NCBI GenBank assembly: GCA_040268355.1 | Contig: JAWRIT010000016.1 | Span: forward strand, 1-42,850 | DNA length: 42,850 nucleotides | Direction: 5' to 3' | Origin: UBA1367 sp040268355 | Lineage (GTDB): Bacteria > Actinomycetota > Coriobacteriia > Coriobacteriales > Atopobiaceae | The notes under the pieces: model-generated | What the model saw: the letters and a program-made list of their open reading frames with translations, nothing else | What the model was told of the DNA's origin: nothing | Database searches by the model: none | Translations under genes and position numbers: made by a program | Part shown: piece by piece, positions 41,596-42,850 of the stretch | Layout: the number at the start of each line of letters is the position of its first letter | Position numbering within the stretch: position 1 is the stretch's first letter

Positions 41596-41980
41596 CCTCC
41601 TTGCCCAGATCGAGGGCGCCGAACAACGCGTGGGGGAGCTTCGCCAGGAGCAGGAGGACCTTGAGGGCTTCCTTGCCGAGGTTCGTGTTGCCGAGGCTGC
41701 GGTGGGGGAGACGCAGGACAGACGGCGCAGTCTGGCGTCGAGGGCATACGCCCTCACGGACAGCGTGATCGCGCACGGCTTTGGAAAGCACTACCGCGCC
41801 TTGGTCGGCTCGCCCTTCTCGTCGCGCATGCAGGGGGATTTCGCCGTCATCCGAAAGGACGCCGAGCGCGCCCTCGCCGACGTGTGCCGAGAGATCGGAC
41901 AGGGACAGGAACTGGTGCGACGCATCGAGGGAGACATCGTCCGTCTCAGGCGCGAGGAGGCATCAAAGTCGGGATCATAG
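41573..41980 (+). CDS. Small coiled-coil protein at the end of the secretion locus
   Basis: A 135-residue protein with strong coiled-coil heptads in both halves: LAQIEGAEQRVGELRQEQEDL and GQGQELVRRIEGDIVRLRRE. The turn region includes HGFGKHYRALVGSPFSSRM. No signal peptide is present. ATG 41573 (GAGGGA upstream) lies inside the end of the lipase gene, overlapping it by 23 bases, so the two are translationally coupled. It recalls the YwqH/DUF5082-type helical partners of LXG effectors, but I cannot assign it firmly. It is the last gene before the rpoB control region. Confidence 0.68.
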   Translation: MDPVDVTSLLAQIEGAEQRVGELRQEQEDLEGFLAEVRVAEAAVGETQDRRRSLASRAYALTDSVIAHGFGKHYRALVGSPFSSRMQGDFAVIRKDAERALADVCREIGQGQELVRRIEGDIVRLRREEASKSGS

Positions 41981-42014
41981 CGCGCCGACAGGCGCCAAAG
42001 GAGGCCACCATCAC

Positions 42015-42173
42015 ATGAGCTTCATATTTGTGAAGTCATTTGCGCAGGTAGAAGGTGTAAACGACTTATATAATCGAAAAGCACGTGCTTGTCAAGGCTT
42101 TTTCGTTGACCTACGGTGCTCCCTCCGTTACTTTATTAGATTGCGACAACTGCCGCTCTTTCGTCACACCTAA
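42015..42173 (+). CDS. Doubtful 52-codon open frame upstream of rpoB
   Basis: ATG 42015 has a good AAGGAGG at 41998-42004 and the frame runs to a TAA at 42171-42173, whose bases run straight into the rpoB ribosome site. The codons are AT-rich and unlike the neighbours (TTA, ATA, TTG used), and the peptide matches nothing I know. The candidate rpoB promoter elements lie inside it. It may be chance, or a leader peptide coupled to rpoB. Confidence 0.2.
   Translation: MSFIFVKSFAQVEGVNDLYNRKARACQGFFVDLRCSLRYFIRLRQLPLFRHT
42069..42074 (+). promoter_or_regulatory. perfect -10 box upstream of rpoB
   Basis: TATAAT lies 114 bases before rpoB in an AT-rich stretch. No good -35 is found at the normal distance (TTGCGC at 42040-42045 is 23 bases away), so this is a partial promoter call. 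Confidence 0.45.
42106..42134 (+). promoter_or_regulatory. candidate rpoB promoter
   Basis: TTGACC at 42106-42111 and TACTTT at 42129-42134 have the ideal 17-base spacer; the -35 is good and the -10 poor. With TATAAT at 42069-42074 it supports separate transcription of rpoB from its own control region. Confidence 0.45.
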
Positions 42174-42187
42174 GGAGGAAACGCCCG

Positions 42188-42850
42188 GTGCCTACCGCAA
42201 TGTCTTCCCCAAATGCGCAGCTCAACACGCATGAGCGCGTAAGTTTCAGCAAGATTCCCACCGCGATGGAGCTGCCTAACCTCATCTCCGTCCAAAAGGA
42301 GTCGTTCGAGCGCTTCATGACCGACGGCCTCGCCGAGTCGTTCGCGGAATTCTCTCCCATCGAGAACTCCGCGGGCACCATGGAGGTCTCCTTCGGCGAG
42401 CATCAGTTCGGTGACGCGCCCAGCACGATCGCCGAGTGCCGTGCCAAGGACATCTCCTACCAGGCACCGCTGTTCGTTGACGTCCGCTTCGTGAACAAGG
42501 AGACCGGCGAGATCAAGGAGCAGCTCGTCTTCATGGGCGACTTCCCGCTCATGACCGAGCGCGGCACCTTCGTGATCAACGGCACCGAGCGCGTGGTCGT
42601 CTCGCAGCTGGTTCGCTCTCCGGGTGTCTACTTCTCCTCCGAGATCGACAACGGCGTGCAGGTGCATCACGTGCAGTTCATCCCCGCGCGCGGCGCATGG
42701 CTCGAGTTCGAGGTGGACAAGCACGGGCATCTGGTCGTGTCCATCGACCGCAAGCGTCGTCAGAGCGCCACGGTCTTGCTGCGCGCCCTGGGTATCGCCG
42801 AGACCGATGACGAGATCATGAACCTCCTCGGCGACTCCGACGTCGTGCGC
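42188..42850 (+). CDS. rpoB: RNA polymerase beta subunit, 5' part (runs off the window)
   Basis: The first 221 codons of the beta subunit. After a short leader the family N-terminus is clear: VSFSKIPTAMELPNLISVQK, ESFERFM, FGDAPSTIAECRAKDISYQAPL, then VFMGDFPLMTERGTFVINGTERVVVSQLVRSPGVYF, the well-conserved protrusion and lobe region. The start is GTG 42188 with AAGGAGG nine bases upstream; ATG 42200 is in frame but too far from that site. No stop occurs before the window ends. rpoC is expected just beyond. rpoB is normally close behind rplJ-rplL; here it has its own AT-rich promoter region. Confidence 0.96.
   Translation, partial: MPTAMSSPNAQLNTHERVSFSKIPTAMELPNLISVQKESFERFMTDGLAESFAEFSPIENSAGTMEVSFGEHQFGDAPSTIAECRAKDISYQAPLFVDVRFVNKETGEIKEQLVFMGDFPLMTERGTFVINGTERVVVSQLVRSPGVYFSSEIDNGVQVHHVQFIPARGAWLEFEVDKHGHLVVSIDRKRRQSATVLLRALGIAETDDEIMNLLGDSDVVR

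Noticed and set aside
38995..41757. Very long minus-strand open frame (about 920 codons) opposite the lipoprotein-like and lipase genes
   Set aside because: It lies opposite well-supported genes; long antisense frames are expected in GC-rich coding DNA, and the product is low in family-like sequence and rich in His, Arg and Asp.

Overview
The window is GC-rich chromosomal DNA from an actinobacterium, most likely class Coriobacteriia (Olsenella/Atopobium-like). This is inferred from the disA-ispD-ispF-cysS-rlmB order, the base composition, the style of the ribosomal genes and gut/oral-type sugar genes; no 16S gene is present to confirm it. There is no transposase, integrase, phage gene or CRISPR array.

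Region 1 (1-12961) is conserved housekeeping DNA. It holds disA (c-di-AMP synthesis), ispD and ispF (MEP isoprenoid pathway), cysS, an RlmB-type 2'-O-methyltransferase and a YacP/Rae1-like NYN nuclease. A tRNA-Thr(TGT) and a convergent DUF975-type membrane protein follow. Then comes a tRNA-Tyr/Thr/Met cluster with a strong promoter leading into tuf, followed by rpmG, tRNA-Trp, secE, nusG, rplK, rplA, an L10 leader with attenuator, rplJ and rplL, closed by a strong terminator.

Region 2 (13049-22158) is an alpha-galactoside module: a divergent AraC-type regulator, an MsmK/UgpC-type ATPase, a Tat-type lipoprotein binding protein, two permeases, a GH36 alpha-galactosidase and galactokinase. Import, hydrolysis to galactose and phosphorylation are all encoded here; galT and galE are not in the window. 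The AT-rich divergent control region carries two palindromes that are candidate operators.

Region 3 (22225-24770) holds a cytoplasmic protein that joins a ParB/sulfiredoxin-like segment to a BMP/PnrA-like ligand-binding domain, followed 8 bases later by a small metallophosphoesterase.

Region 4 (25001-41980) is a single-strand run of twelve genes that I read as a divergent type VII secretion (WXG100/EssC) locus: a membrane Ser/Thr kinase, a small membrane protein, a 1532-residue Ig-repeat surface protein, a WXG100 protein, an FHA-FtsK/SpoIIIE ATPase (EssC-like), a YukD/EsaB-like protein, a second FHA protein, two small helical proteins, a signal-peptide/lipoprotein-like protein, a GHSKGG lipase with a long helical C-terminal part, and a last helical protein. 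The final five genes resemble the layout of the Staphylococcus aureus TslA lipase toxin with its partners and lipoprotein immunity protein. EsaA, EssA, EccB, EccD and MycP homologues were not recognised.

Region 5 (42188-end) is the 5' part of rpoB with its own AT-rich upstream region. Regions 2-4, about 29 kb, therefore separate rplL from rpoB, which are adjacent in many bacteria.
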